64,000 nt of DNA from Actinomycetota bacterium (GCA_009702325.1 WLID01000002.1:62001-126000); one strand, 5' to 3'. Shown: positions 33,474-42,685, numbered from the stretch's first letter. Numbers and translations: made by a program. The notes: generated by a model not told the origin, from the sequence alone.

Positions 33474-34237
33474 AGCTCAAACGACGCATCGCGCACCGGC
33501 ACGACGACTGCGGGTGCACCCGCGCCGTGTGCCTCGGCAACCGTCACGACGTCCTGCGGATCCGACGTGTTGCCGGCGAACAGATCCCAGTGGAGCGGAA
33601 TCAGCGTGCGTGCGCCGATGATGGCAGCGAACTCGACCGCTTCGCGCCCATCCATGTTGCCGACGATTCCCGCAGCTTCCCGTTGGGCGTCGCGGCCGTT
33701 CGTGGGAAGGAGCGCAACATCCGAGTGCTCTTGGGAAGCGGCCGCCACCAGTTCTGGCGTCACGATCGTATCGCCGGCGTGGTAGATCGTTAGGCCGTCG
33801 GCGACGACCACGTAGCCGAGAAAGCGCGCGTGCCCCTGGGCATCGCGCCCCTCGGCGTAGCCGTCCGCCAGGGTCAGCCCATGCCATGCCGGCAGTACGG
33901 CGACCTCGACCCCGGGCGCAAGCGTGACGCGATCTCCGGGTTGAACGCCCGTCACGTCGGCACCGAGCGCACTCGCGCGATCGAGGAGCGGTGTTGGCAC
34001 GAGGAGCGTCACGTGCCGCGAGACGGCGGCCTGGCGGATGAAGGTTGGGTCGAAGTGATCGAGATGTTCGTGGGTTACGAGAATCGCGTCGACGGAACTC
34101 GCAACCGGTGCCGCATCTCCGGGCGGATAGAGCCGCGCAGGGTGCTCACCGAAGTACGGATCGATCGCGATCCGTAGCCCGCCAACGTCCAGCAGCACGC
34201 TCGCCTGCCCAAGCCACGTCAGGCGACGAGCGTTCAC
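33470..34237 (-). CDS. UlaG-like MBL-fold hydrolase
   Basis: 255 residues. MBL fold of the UlaG/UPF0173 type: TWLGQASVLLDVGG, IDPYFGEHP, THEHLDHFD, a YHAGDTIVTPEL segment and LIPLHWDLF. UlaG-type enzymes are often lactonases or phosphodiesterases. The GTG overlaps the stop of the SDR gene (GTGA), which in turn overlaps ilvD. It is therefore the third gene of a coupled operon and may act on a sugar acid or its lactone. Its stop overlaps that of the convergent pentapeptide gene. Confidence 0.87.
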   Translation of the reverse strand: MNARRLTWLGQASVLLDVGGLRIAIDPYFGEHPARLYPPGDAAPVASSVDAILVTHEHLDHFDPTFIRQAAVSRHVTLLVPTPLLDRASALGADVTGVQPGDRVTLAPGVEVAVLPAWHGLTLADGYAEGRDAQGHARFLGYVVVADGLTIYHAGDTIVTPELVAAASQEHSDVALLPTNGRDAQREAAGIVGNMDGREAVEFAAIIGARTLIPLHWDLFAGNTSDPQDVVTVAEAHGAGAPAVVVPVRDASFEL

Positions 34238-35004
34238 GAGCCGGGGATGCGTTCGCGGTAGGCGTCGGGAAGGTCGCCAACGACCGTCCAGCCGCCATCG
34301 ACGTAGAGCACCTGGCCCGTCACGTATGCCGAATCAGGGGACGCAAAGAACAGCACGGGCCCAACGATGTCGTCGGTCTCAGCAGCACGTCCAAGCGGGA
34401 TCCGCTCGGCCCAGAGTTCGGCGTAGCGCGGCTCGTCGGCGAGGTTGCGGGCGACGTTCGTGGCGCCCGGAGCAACGGCGTTTACGCGGATACCGTCGGC
34501 GGCGAGCTCGGAGGCAAGCTGGATCGTCAGCGCGTTGATGCCGCCCTTGGTTGCGCCATAGGCAGCGAGGCCGTGGTGCCCACGGGCTGCAACGACGCTT
34601 GAGATGTTGATGATCGACCCGCCGCCGACCGCCCGCATCAGCCCGGCAGCCTCTGTTGAGCAGAAGAACGTCCCTTTGAGGTTCGTTGCAACAACCGCAT
34701 CCCATACGTCCTCGGCAGGATTCGTCACGTCGACCCAACCTGTGATGCCAGCGCAGTTGACGAGAATGTCGAGTCGGTCGAGGCTGGCAAAAAGTGAACC
34801 TACGGCGGCACGATCGGCGATGTCTGCGGCGAGCGCGAGCCCGCGATGCTCCACGTCGAGTGCTGCGAGCGTCTCGGTGGGCGCTTCGCGGTCGGCGACT
34901 TGCACGCGCGCTCCGTGCGCTGCCAGGCCGAGGGCGAGGTCGCGGCCGATTCCGCGTGCGGCCCCGGTGACGAGTGCCACCTTCCCGGCGAGGCGTTCGG
35001 TCAC
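34234..35004 (-). CDS. Short-chain dehydrogenase/reductase
   Basis: 256 residues, classical [13 protein letters not shown] (cofactor loop), NCAG, catalytic Ser in [12 protein letters not shown], and YGATKGG for the Tyr-Lys pair. A C-terminal YVDGGW is usual. ADREAPTE after the second strand suggests NAD(H) preference (acidic residue at the ribose position). The GTG overlaps the ilvD stop (GTGA). In this operon it may oxidise or reduce a 2-keto or sugar acid related to the dehydratase substrate. Confidence 0.92.
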   Translation of the reverse strand: MTERLAGKVALVTGAARGIGRDLALGLAAHGARVQVADREAPTETLAALDVEHRGLALAADIADRAAVGSLFASLDRLDILVNCAGITGWVDVTNPAEDVWDAVVATNLKGTFFCSTEAAGLMRAVGGGSIINISSVVAARGHHGLAAYGATKGGINALTIQLASELAADGIRVNAVAPGATNVARNLADEPRYAELWAERIPLGRAAETDDIVGPVLFFASPDSAYVTGQVLYVDGGWTVVGDLPDAYRERIPGS

Positions 35005-36668
35005 CGCGTGACGGCGCCCTGCGATGCCGAACCGACGCTTCGCGCGTACTTCGCGAACACGCCGCTCGTTGCGCGCGGAACGAACGCGGGAAGCTCGGCA
35101 GCTCGCCGAGCAAGCTCGTCGGCTGCAACCTCGACCTCCAGTGTTCGCGCGTCGGCGTCGATCGAGACGATGTCACCGTCGCGCAGCAGCGCGATCGGGC
35201 CACCGTGTGCCGCCTCGGGGGTCACGTGGCCGATCATCAGGCCGCGCGTGGCGCCACTGAACCTACCGTCGGTCACGAGCGCGACCGTCTCCCCCAGCCC
35301 GCGGCCCATGATCGCGGAGGTGACCGAGAGCATCTCAGGCATTCCTGGCGCCCCGGCCGGGCCGACGTAGCGAACAACGACGATCTCGCCTGGCTGCACC
35401 TCGCCAGCGTCGACTGCGTCGCGACATTCAATTTCGTAGTCGAAGACGCGCACCGGCCCACGATGTGCGGGCCGCTCGGTGCCTGCGAGCTTCACGACGG
35501 CGCCGTCGGGAGCAAGGCTGCCGCGGAGAATCCGGAGCGCGCCTCCCTGCTTGAAGGGTGCGTCGTTTGGTGCGATCACGGCACCGTCGGGCTCGGAAGC
35601 CGCTTCTGCGATCTCGCCGTAGGTGCGCCCATCGATCGAGCGCGCGTCGAGGTGGAGGTGGTCGCGAAGACGACGCACAACCGCTGGCGTTCCGCCTACC
35701 CGTTGCAGGTCGCCTGCCACGTGCGGGCCGCCTGGTGAGAGGCTCGTGACGAGCGGCGTCGCCGCCGACAGACGATCGAAATCCTCGAGGGTGAGGTCGA
35801 CGCCAGCCTCGGCAGCGATCGCGAGCAGATGAAGGACGGCATTCGTCGACCCGCCTGTTCCCGACACGCCAACGATCGCGTTCTCGAAGGCGTCCTTGGT
35901 GAGGATCGACGACGGGCGCAGGCCCCGCTTCACGAGATCGAGGACGAGTCGGCCGGCAGCTTCGGCCGACGCCGGCTTTCCAGGATCGGTCGCGAGCAGA
36001 CCACCGAGGCCTGTTGGCGCGAGGCCAAGGAAGTCGAGGGCGATGCTCATCGTGTTCGCGGTGAACTGGCCCGCGCAGGCACCGATGCCCGGGCACGCTT
36101 CGCGCTCGATCTCCTCGAGCTCCTCGGTCGTGATCGAGCCCGCCTCCCAGCCGCCGAGCGCCTCCCACACGTCCTTGACGTTGATCTGGCGTCCGCGATG
36201 GGTTCCGGAGGCCATCGCGCCCGAGTAGAAGACGAGGCCTGGCAGGTCGAGCCGGGTGAGCGCCATCGCTACGCCGGGCACGGTCTTGTCGCACGCGGCA
36301 AGGCAGATCAGACCGTCAAAGGGATGGCCGCGGCCGACAAGCTCGATCGAGTCGGCGATCACCTCGCGGCTGATCAGCGACGCACGCATCCCCTGTGTGC
36401 CTTGGGTGATGTTGTCGCTGATCGCGATCGTGTTGAACTCAAGCGGCGTGCCGCCCGCCGCACGTACGCCGGCCGCAACGTGCTTTGCGAGGTCGCGCTG
36501 GCCCATGTTGCAGGGCATCGTTCCCGTCCACGTCGTGGCAATGCCGATGACCGGCCGCGTCCAATCCTGTTCGGTCAGCCCCATCGCGCGGAAGTGCGCG
36601 CGCGCACCCGCCCGGCGACGGTTGTTCGCGAGGTCATCGTTCGCGAGTGGAGACGTGGCGTCGGTCAC
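35001..36668 (-). CDS. ilvD: Dihydroxy-acid dehydratase
   Basis: 555 residues, normal length. Iron-sulfur and metal ligands are visible in [22 protein letters not shown] and [14 protein letters not shown], and the late [10 protein letters not shown] motif is present. The family dehydrates 2,3-dihydroxy-isovalerate/methylvalerate in branched-chain amino acid synthesis, and relatives act on sugar acids. Co-transcription with an SDR and a UlaG-like hydrolase rather than other ilv genes leaves the sugar-acid alternative open. Leaderless GTG: TAGGAT (36675-36680) plus six bases. Confidence 0.92.
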   Translation of the reverse strand: MTDATSPLANDDLANNRRRAGARAHFRAMGLTEQDWTRPVIGIATTWTGTMPCNMGQRDLAKHVAAGVRAAGGTPLEFNTIAISDNITQGTQGMRASLISREVIADSIELVGRGHPFDGLICLAACDKTVPGVAMALTRLDLPGLVFYSGAMASGTHRGRQINVKDVWEALGGWEAGSITTEELEEIEREACPGIGACAGQFTANTMSIALDFLGLAPTGLGGLLATDPGKPASAEAAGRLVLDLVKRGLRPSSILTKDAFENAIVGVSGTGGSTNAVLHLLAIAAEAGVDLTLEDFDRLSAATPLVTSLSPGGPHVAGDLQRVGGTPAVVRRLRDHLHLDARSIDGRTYGEIAEAASEPDGAVIAPNDAPFKQGGALRILRGSLAPDGAVVKLAGTERPAHRGPVRVFDYEIECRDAVDAGEVQPGEIVVVRYVGPAGAPGMPEMLSVTSAIMGRGLGETVALVTDGRFSGATRGLMIGHVTPEAAHGGPIALLRDGDIVSIDADARTLEVEVAADELARRAAELPAFVPRATSGVFAKYARSVGSASQGAVTR

Positions 36669-36823
36669 CGTCGCATCCTAGACAGCAGAAGCGACCCGGC
36701 TCGAACCGCCGAGCGAGCGATGCGAGCCTTCCATCATTTTGCGGCCGCTATCCCGTGCCGCCATCGCAGCCGCTAGATCCCGTCACCGCCGAACTGTCAC
36801 GACAAACACTGTCAAGACACAGG

Positions 36824-36869
36824 AAAGCCCCGCATAGAGAAGCCAAAGGCCTGCTATGCGGGGCTTTTT
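36824..36869. terminator. Fourteen-pair hairpin next to tRNA-Glu
   Basis: AAAGCCCCGCATAG (36824-36837) pairs with CTATGCGGGGCTTT (36854-36867). The strong T-run (36865-36869) is on the plus strand, whereas the tRNA is read on the minus strand, where only TTTCC follows. It probably ends the tRNA-Glu transcript and blocks plus-strand readthrough as well. The core AAAGCCCCG/CGGGGCTTT is the same as after tRNA-Gln. Confidence 0.8.
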
Positions 36870-36870
36870 A

Positions 36871-36943
36871 AGGCCCATACGGGATTCGAACCCGTGCCGC
36901 CGCCGTGAGAGGGCAGTGTCCTAGGCCACTAGACGAATGGGCC
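36871..36943 (-). tRNA. tRNA-Glu (CTC)
   Basis: Read on the minus strand. The acceptor is GGCCCAT with ATGGGCC, the D-arm region is GTCTAGTGGCCTAGGAC, the anticodon stem CTGCC/GGCGG (one G-U pair) encloses loop CTCTCAC with anticodon CTC, and the T-arm is ACGGG-TTCGAAT-CCCGT. The discriminator would be T, unusual for tRNA-Glu. CCA is not encoded. Confidence 0.94.
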
Positions 36944-37009
36944 CTGCGAAGCCGCACAAGTCTAGCGAACAGACACCGCTGCCTGCCGCGAGTGCATGAC
37001 GGGTGACGA

Positions 37010-38521
37010 CTAGCTGTGGGTGCCGAGTTCGTGAAGCAGCGGGCGGAGATCAAGCGGATCGAACCCGAGCCGACCAGCAATCTCCTCGCTCGACGGCTTC
37101 GTTCCTTCAAGGAAAAGGCCACGCAGAATGTCGCCGGTCCTTGTGTTGCACCACCAATCGTCACCGACCTCCGCACGCAGGTACTGCTGCAGTTGGGCGG
37201 CACGCACCCACGCACGCAAGTAGTCGGCGGTGTAGAAACCCCCGTCCATATCCGAGAGGAAGTTCTTTGACCGGTAACGGATGCCCGTGGCTGCAGTCAG
37301 GTACTCCTCGTACCCGCCCGACGTCCCACCGTCGGTTGGGAAGCGTGTCCAGAAGTCGAGCTCGAACCGCAGCTTCGCCTCGTAACGGCGGAAGAGCAGC
37401 GCCTCGAGGAACGTCGTTGCCTCGGCGTTCTCAACAGCCTGGGCGTCCGAGAGACCGAAGTAGCGCGCATGCCAACCCGGCTCGCGACTGATCGCCTCGA
37501 CGATGTACGAGTAGATCTCGGTGAGCGCGTGGTCGCGCGAAAGCCGGCGGAACGCAAACGGGAGCGCCGGATCGCAGCCGCCGTAGTGCAGCGCATGCCC
37601 AGCCTCGTGGAGGAACGCCTGGTAATCGTGCAGGCCACCTTGCGCACGAGTGATGAGGTGCACGATGTTCGGCGGGTCACTTGCGATCACGCACGCGCGT
37701 GGCGACTTCTGCGGCCGATCGTCGAGGTCAAGCTTGATGTTCGACATCGCGGCAAGCTCAAAGCCGAGGTCACGCAACGTCTGCAGGCAGATCTCCGTCG
37801 CCCGATCCTTCGAATACGTCGCCTCAAGCGGCGAAAGCCGGCGCATGTAGGAGGTGTGCGAACTCGACGGAACCGCAGGATGGTCGCCAAGCAGCCGATC
37901 AAACCACGTGGTTCGAAGCCGATCCCACGCCTCAGTGCTCTGCTTGCTTGCCTCGTGCAGCGCCGCCGACAGGTCGTGGAGGGAGATCCCCTTCTCTTCC
38001 TCGTTCCGTGCGATCGCATTCGTCTCACCGGACAGGTCTGCTTCGAGCGCCTCGCTCAGCGAGAGCATCTCACGCCGCTCGTCGTTGAACGCAGCGCTCG
38101 CGTTCGCCTGAAGCTCGCCAAGCTCCTCGCGATCGGCGTAGTCGGGCAGCAACGCGAGCTTGGCTTGAGCGAGACGCAGCGGCATCTCCTCACCCTTGAA
38201 CGTCACCCGCTCGGCAAGCAGCTTGTTCTCGAGCGCATCGTGGCGCTCAACAAGCTCGGCTGCCACAAGTCCACCTTCACACGTCTTGCGAAGCCGATAC
38301 AGCTCCTCGCGCTCATCCCCCCCGGCCGAGTTCTCGGCCGCGTGCAGCGCATCAAGTTGCGCACGCGAAAAGAGATCCGCGTACCGCTCGACGATCGCTG
38401 CCTGTTCCGACGTCTCTTTTTCGCCAACCCGCACAGCGCGCACTTCTTCGCTGCGCTCAAAGAGGTAGTTCGCGAGCCGAGCTTCGAACTCGGCCGGGCT
38501 GAGGATGGTCGGGGCGCTCAC
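37010..38521 (-). CDS. M3-like zinc metallopeptidase
   Basis: 503 residues. The zinc motif HEAGH (305-309) lies in FLHEAGHALHYGG, followed by a downstream Glu in HALTEIYSYIVEAIS as third ligand, as in gluzincins of the M3/M2 fold. The N-terminal 280 residues are helical and charged. No signal peptide, so a cytosolic oligopeptidase is likely. The start is the GTG at 38521; TACCTT lies nine bases before it, with a CTG exactly six bases after the box. Some divergence from classical M3 enzymes means the substrate is open. Confidence 0.82.
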   Translation of the reverse strand: MSAPTILSPAEFEARLANYLFERSEEVRAVRVGEKETSEQAAIVERYADLFSRAQLDALHAAENSAGGDEREELYRLRKTCEGGLVAAELVERHDALENKLLAERVTFKGEEMPLRLAQAKLALLPDYADREELGELQANASAAFNDERREMLSLSEALEADLSGETNAIARNEEEKGISLHDLSAALHEASKQSTEAWDRLRTTWFDRLLGDHPAVPSSSHTSYMRRLSPLEATYSKDRATEICLQTLRDLGFELAAMSNIKLDLDDRPQKSPRACVIASDPPNIVHLITRAQGGLHDYQAFLHEAGHALHYGGCDPALPFAFRRLSRDHALTEIYSYIVEAISREPGWHARYFGLSDAQAVENAEATTFLEALLFRRYEAKLRFELDFWTRFPTDGGTSGGYEEYLTAATGIRYRSKNFLSDMDGGFYTADYLRAWVRAAQLQQYLRAEVGDDWWCNTRTGDILRGLFLEGTKPSSEEIAGRLGFDPLDLRPLLHELGTHS

Positions 38522-38583
38522 CAGCGCACCAAGGTAGCCGACGGTCCGGTCGAGACGCTAGACACACCGTTACGATCCTCCGC

Positions 38584-39150
38584 ATGGAAGTCCCACCGCT
38601 TGAGCAGCGCTACTCCGTGCGGATCGAGGCGCTCTCGACCGCGCTCGGGCGGACGCTCGCACGGCTCGACGGCCTGGCAGCGGGCACCGAGGCGCTCGCC
38701 GATGACTTCGTCGCCGAGCAGCTCATGTCCCTGCAATACGCGCTCCACGAGGCAGCCGAGCTGCTCTTCGGATTGGAGCCGCCGCCACACATGACGCTCG
38801 CCCACGCCGAACTGACCTCCGCTTTGACGCGGGCCCGCGAACTGACCGGCGAAATCGCAGAAGCTGTCAGCGAAGGCGGCGCCGAACACGCGCGGCTCCT
38901 CGTTCCTGAATGGCGCGGCACCCTGTTTGCGGTGCGGCTCGCTCAGATGCGTCTCGTCGCCCCACCCGAGACCGCGAACGACACCGCCACGCTCCCCCGG
39001 CTGACCTCTCAGGCCCGGCACGTTGCCGCGCTCGTGCTGCTCGCAGGCGGCACCGGCGCATTCTCGGCCGGAGCCACGCTCAACGCCTGGCCGGTGCGGA
39101 CAGCAGGCATCGCCGCCATGTGCGGCTCAATGCTTGTCTACCGCCACTAA
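38584..39150 (+). CDS. Helical protein with C-terminal membrane segment, unknown
   Basis: 188 residues. The first 145 are amphipathic helices (EALSTALGRTLARLDGL, LQYALHEAAELLFGLE), and a hydrophobic tail (about 145-185, ALVLLAGGTGAFSAGAT) probably inserts into the membrane. No recognised family. Leaderless start: TACGAT (38571-38576) and seven bases. It diverges from the M3-like peptidase and converges on gltX. Confidence 0.65.
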   Translation: MEVPPLEQRYSVRIEALSTALGRTLARLDGLAAGTEALADDFVAEQLMSLQYALHEAAELLFGLEPPPHMTLAHAELTSALTRARELTGEIAEAVSEGGAEHARLLVPEWRGTLFAVRLAQMRLVAPPETANDTATLPRLTSQARHVAALVLLAGGTGAFSAGATLNAWPVRTAGIAAMCGSMLVYRH

Positions 39151-39153
39151 CGC

Positions 39154-40401
39154 CTACGAGATCGACGCGGCGGCACCGAGCCGCGCAAGCGACTCCTCTT
39201 TGCCAAGCAGCTCCAGGCTCTCGAAGAGTCCAGGCGAGATCTTCGAACCCGTCACCGCCAGACGAACCGGCGCGAACGCGGTGCGCGGCTTCTCACCAAG
39301 CTCTTCGACCATCGCACGCAGGGCGGCTTCAATTCCCTCAGCCGTCCACGGAGCAACTGGCGTGAGCGCGTCAACTGCCGCAGCGCACATGCGAGGGTCA
39401 GCACCTTCAGGCGAGACATCCTCGAAGAGGAACCGAACGAACGCGGGGTACGCCGAGAGCTTCTCGATTTTCTCGCGCACAAGCGGCACCGTCGCGCGAA
39501 CAGTCGCCTCGGGCCACTCAACGCCGCGGCCGCCAAGCCAGCCCAGGAGGAACTCGCCGTACACATCCTCGTCGAGCTCCCGGAGATAGACGCCGTTCAT
39601 CCAGTCGAGCTTCTCGTAGTCAAATGTCGCCGGACTCTGCACGACCCGCTCGAGCGAAAACCGCTCGATCAGCTCGTGCGGCTGCATGATCGTGGTTTTG
39701 TCGTCGAAGCTCCACCCAAGCAGCGCCAAGAAATTCATCATCGCCGCCGGCAGGTACCCGTCGTCACGAAACACGTCGACCGACACAGCGCCATGCCGCT
39801 TCGACAGCTTCTTTCCGTCGGCACCGTTGATGTTCGGCAAGTGCGAGTAGATCGGGGGCTCGGCACCCAATGCGCGCAAAATGTTGATCTGCGACGGTGT
39901 GTTCGACACGTGATCCTCGGCGCGAATCACGTGCGTGATTTCGTCGATCATGTCGTCGACTGGTGAGACGAAATTGTAGGTCGGGCGCCCGTCAGATCGG
40001 ACGATGACGAGATCCGGCAGGTTCTCGTTCTGAAACTCGATGCTGCCACGCACCTTGTCATCCCACGACACTGAGCCAGACGGCTGCTTGAAACGAATCG
40101 CACCGTCGTCCATGTAGGCCTTGCCCTCAGACACGAGCTGCTCGGCCAAAACCCGCGCCCGCTCAGCAGTGTCGAGCTGGAAGGTGACCGGGCCATCCCA
40201 GTCGATGCCCACCCACTTCAGCGACTCCTGAATCTGGTCAACAGCCTCAACGACCTCGCGCGAGGTGTCAGTGTTCTCGATCCGCAGGCGACACTCTCCC
40301 CCGTGCTGGCGGGCGAACAGCCAGTTGAAGAGGAACGTGCGAACACCCCCAATATGGAGGAAGCCTGTGGGGCTTGGGGCCATGCGGACGCGAACGCTCA
40401 C
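39154..40401 (-). CDS. gltX: Glutamyl-tRNA synthetase, compact form lacking the Cys insert
   Basis: 415 residues from the GTG at 40401. Class I signatures: FLHIGG (14-19), KLSKR (198-202), and VIRAEDHVSNTPSQ. Usual bacterial GluRS has about 40-45 more residues after GKAY, carrying the CxC zinc-type motif. Here GKAY (93-96) runs straight into MDDGAIRFKQ, so that subdomain is missing; the anticodon-binding domain is present. Leaderless start TACGAT-N6-GTG (40408-40413). It charges tRNA-Glu, and perhaps tRNA-Gln if no GlnRS exists. Confidence 0.93.
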   Translation of the reverse strand: MSVRVRMAPSPTGFLHIGGVRTFLFNWLFARQHGGECRLRIENTDTSREVVEAVDQIQESLKWVGIDWDGPVTFQLDTAERARVLAEQLVSEGKAYMDDGAIRFKQPSGSVSWDDKVRGSIEFQNENLPDLVIVRSDGRPTYNFVSPVDDMIDEITHVIRAEDHVSNTPSQINILRALGAEPPIYSHLPNINGADGKKLSKRHGAVSVDVFRDDGYLPAAMMNFLALLGWSFDDKTTIMQPHELIERFSLERVVQSPATFDYEKLDWMNGVYLRELDEDVYGEFLLGWLGGRGVEWPEATVRATVPLVREKIEKLSAYPAFVRFLFEDVSPEGADPRMCAAAVDALTPVAPWTAEGIEAALRAMVEELGEKPRTAFAPVRLAVTGSKISPGLFESLELLGKEESLARLGAAASIS

Positions 40402-40569
40402 GCACCCATCGTAGGCATGCATCGGCGATCTCGCTGCGCCAGCCCGCGCCCCTGTTCTACGGCCACGAACATGGCCTCAAGACCGTCACGCATTCGCAAT
40501 GCGTTTGTAAACAATGTGGTAGCTTCGACGGCCGATGGACGCGAAGCCTGCGACGTCTAGCCTCACAGC

Positions 40570-41454
40570 ATGAAGTTCGGAGCGCATGTGTCGTCCTCAG
40601 GTGGGATCTTCTCGGCCGTGGATCGCATTGAGGCGATCGGTGGGGATTGCGTCCAGGTGTTCACCCAGAGCCCCCGCATGTGGCGTCCCACCAATCACAC
40701 ACCCGATGCGATCGCACGGTTCAAGGAGCGCCGCGCCGAGGCCGGACTCGCTGGCGTCGTGGTGCACGCGCTCTATCTGTGCAACCTGGCGGCCCCCGAC
40801 GACGAGATCTACTCGAAGTCAGTTGCAACCATGAAGACGACGGTGGAAGCGGCCTGTGCGATTGAAGCCGACGGTGTGATCTTCCACGTTGGCTCACACC
40901 TCGGTGCTGGCTTCGAGGCTGGCCTCGAACGTGTCGTTCCTGCGATGCGAGAGATCTTGGAGCGCACGAACGACACGACCTGGCTCCTCATGGAGAACTC
41001 TGCGGGAGCTGGTGGGACGATCGGGAGGTCGCTCGAGGAGCTTGCTGCGATCGCGGATGCGCTTGGACGCCCCGAGCGGTTAGGAATCTGCCTCGACTCC
41101 TGCCATCTCTACGCGTCGGGATACGACGTATCCGATCCGAAGGCCGTTGACGTACTCGTCTCCGATGTCGACCGGATGATTGGCCTCGACAGGCTTCGGG
41201 CGCTTCACATCAACGACAGCCTGATGCCGCTCGGGTCAAACCGCGATCGGCACGCCAACATCGGTGACGGGCTGATCGGCGATGCGCTCGGCGCGTTCCT
41301 CGCCCACCCCGCGTTCCAGCATCTGTGCGCCTATCTCGAAACGCCCGGCCCCGGTGACGGGACCGATGCTGAAGAGCTCCGCAAGGTGCGAGACATTCAC
41401 ACCCGCTGGTGCAAGAAACGTGCCCGGAAGCGCTCGACGGCTAGGAGTTCTTGA
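40570..41454 (+). CDS. nfo: Endonuclease IV (AP endonuclease)
   Basis: 294 residues. TIM-barrel Nfo with the trinuclear zinc ligands in order: HVSSSGG, VVHALYLCN, IFHVGSHLG, LLMENSAGAG, CLDSCHLYASGYD, LHINDSLMPLGSNRDRHANIGDG and YLETPG. It incises abasic sites in base-excision repair. Leaderless start TAGCCT-N6-ATG (40558-40572). Its end overlaps the convergent Cys-rich gene by 14 bases. The 168-base gap before it also has palindromes ACGCATT-CGC-AATGCGT and TTGTAAACAA near 40488-40513. Confidence 0.95.
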   Translation: MKFGAHVSSSGGIFSAVDRIEAIGGDCVQVFTQSPRMWRPTNHTPDAIARFKERRAEAGLAGVVVHALYLCNLAAPDDEIYSKSVATMKTTVEAACAIEADGVIFHVGSHLGAGFEAGLERVVPAMREILERTNDTTWLLMENSAGAGGTIGRSLEELAAIADALGRPERLGICLDSCHLYASGYDVSDPKAVDVLVSDVDRMIGLDRLRALHINDSLMPLGSNRDRHANIGDGLIGDALGAFLAHPAFQHLCAYLETPGPGDGTDAEELRKVRDIHTRWCKKRARKRSTARSS

Positions 41455-41845
41455 CCCGCGCGAACACGCGGAACGTCGGCTCGCCGACCGGCAGCTCGCC
41501 AAACTCAGGATTGACACACTGCGTCGTCGCCGAAAGCGACCCGTAGGTGTTCTCAACCTCGGCTTTGCACATCGGTAGCGGGCGTCGCATCGCGCGGATC
41601 GCACCGAAACCGGGCTTGCTCTCCTCGGCGGCCTTCAACATGTCGAAGTCGATTTCGACGTCATAGACCTTCTGCATGCAGCCAACGTAGGTCGCACCCC
41701 AAGCCTCGTAGGAGTAGACGAAGGGGCACGCGCGCTCAAGGCATGCGCCCGGATAGACGACCTTGTCGCAGTGCACCTCGCAGCGGCGGCACTCCATCTC
41801 ATCCTGCGGACGAAGGGGGAGCGACCGAGCCGTGTTGCTCTGCAT
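41441..41845 (-). CDS. Cys-rich small protein, unknown
   Basis: 134 residues. N-terminal Cys cluster C19-x2-C22-x3-C26-x8-C35-x4-C40 in MECRRCEVHCDKVVYPGACLE, with a further VGCMQKVYD, PMCKAEV and TQCVNPE. The pattern could hold a metal or iron-sulfur cluster, with CxxC and a third ligand. No family recognised and no signal peptide. Its 3' end overlaps nfo by 14 bases tail to tail, so the transcripts are antisense there. No clear ribosome binding site or -10 box at the ATG. Confidence 0.65.
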   Translation of the reverse strand: MQSNTARSLPLRPQDEMECRRCEVHCDKVVYPGACLERACPFVYSYEAWGATYVGCMQKVYDVEIDFDMLKAAEESKPGFGAIRAMRRPLPMCKAEVENTYGSLSATTQCVNPEFGELPVGEPTFRVFARVKNS

Positions 41846-41962
41846 CCATGGATTGTGGCGTGAAACCGGCGCGCCGCAAGTCTTGACGTTGCTGAAAAAC
41901 GGCGCTACCCGCGCGCGCTTCCACGCCTTGCGGGCAACGGCGCCGCGTACGCGAGGGCCGGG

Positions 41963-42667
41963 CTAGCGGTCGGAGAGCACGGCGTCGAGCACGTCAGCGG
42001 TACTTGCTGCGACGAAATCCGGCTCGATCGCAACGTCGGCGTGATCGGTGTGGAACCAGGTGGCCTGCACGGTCACAATCCCGACCGCCCCGGCCCCTCC
42101 GATGTCGTCGACCAGCCGATCGCCGACGAAGTAGACATCGAACGGTTCGCAGCCGAGCTGCTCGAGCGCGAGTGCGAAGATCGCGGAATCGGGCTTGCGA
42201 ACCCCGACTTCGCCCGAAAGCACGATGGCCTCGAAGTGTTTCGCGATGTCGCCGAGCGCTGCGATCTCGCGTCGCAGGAGACGCGCGGGATCGGGCCAGG
42301 TGTTCGCGACGATGCCGAGGCGAACGCCGAGCCCAACAAGGCGAGCGATGAGCAGCTCGAGTCCTGGTGCCACGGTGCGTGCGGCAGCCCACACATCGTG
42401 CTCGGCGTCCAGGAACGCATCGAGTTCGGCGTCAGAGATTGGACCCAACAAGCGCCGCAGTTCAACCTCGTAGGCCAGGTGCGACCAGGCACCGGGGGCC
42501 GTTACGGCAGGGAGCACATCAGCGCGATATCGCTCGGTGTAGTCGTCGGCTTCACCTGCACGTCCTAGCGCGCCGAGGCCGGCCCGATGCCCTGCCGCGA
42601 GGAGGGCGTCATCCCACGTGAACTGCGAGAGCGTGTTCGTCCAATCGAAGAGAACTGCGGCGGGCAT
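41963..42667 (-). CDS. HAD-superfamily hydrolase
   Basis: 234 residues. Motif I is FDWTNTL (nucleophile Asp; the usual second Asp is Thr), motif II SGEVGVRKPDSAIF region with Ser and Lys, and motif IV YFVGDRLVDDIGGA. The cap is helical. HAD proteins with DWxxT at motif I include active phosphatases, so loss of the second Asp is notable but not disabling for certain. Leaderless start from TACCCT with seven bases, in a promoter shared with the divergent CaCA gene. Confidence 0.85.
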   Translation of the reverse strand: MPAAVLFDWTNTLSQFTWDDALLAAGHRAGLGALGRAGEADDYTERYRADVLPAVTAPGAWSHLAYEVELRRLLGPISDAELDAFLDAEHDVWAAARTVAPGLELLIARLVGLGVRLGIVANTWPDPARLLRREIAALGDIAKHFEAIVLSGEVGVRKPDSAIFALALEQLGCEPFDVYFVGDRLVDDIGGAGAVGIVTVQATWFHTDHADVAIEPDFVAASTADVLDAVLSDR

Positions 42668-42685
42668 CTATACTAGGGTAGAGAC
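42668..42685. promoter_or_regulatory. Overlapping divergent leaderless promoters
   Basis: Plus strand: TAGGGT (42674-42679), six bases, then ATG at 42686. Minus strand: TACCCT (the complement of 42675-42680), seven bases, then ATG at 42667. The two -10 boxes share five base pairs. The two coding regions are only 18 bases apart, so a single core sequence apparently serves transcription and leaderless translation in both directions. Confidence 0.7.

Noticed and set aside
36690..36730. tRNA-like T-arm sequence (GGTTCGAGCC on the minus strand) upstream of ilvD
   Set aside because: No acceptor, D-arm or anticodon stem of correct spacing can be drawn around it, so it is not a tRNA gene; a degraded tRNA end is possible but unsupported.
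41963..42667. HAD hydrolase as pseudo-enzyme because of Thr in motif I
   Set aside because: The nucleophile Asp and motifs II-IV remain, and active HAD proteins with DWxxT are known, so inactivity cannot be claimed.
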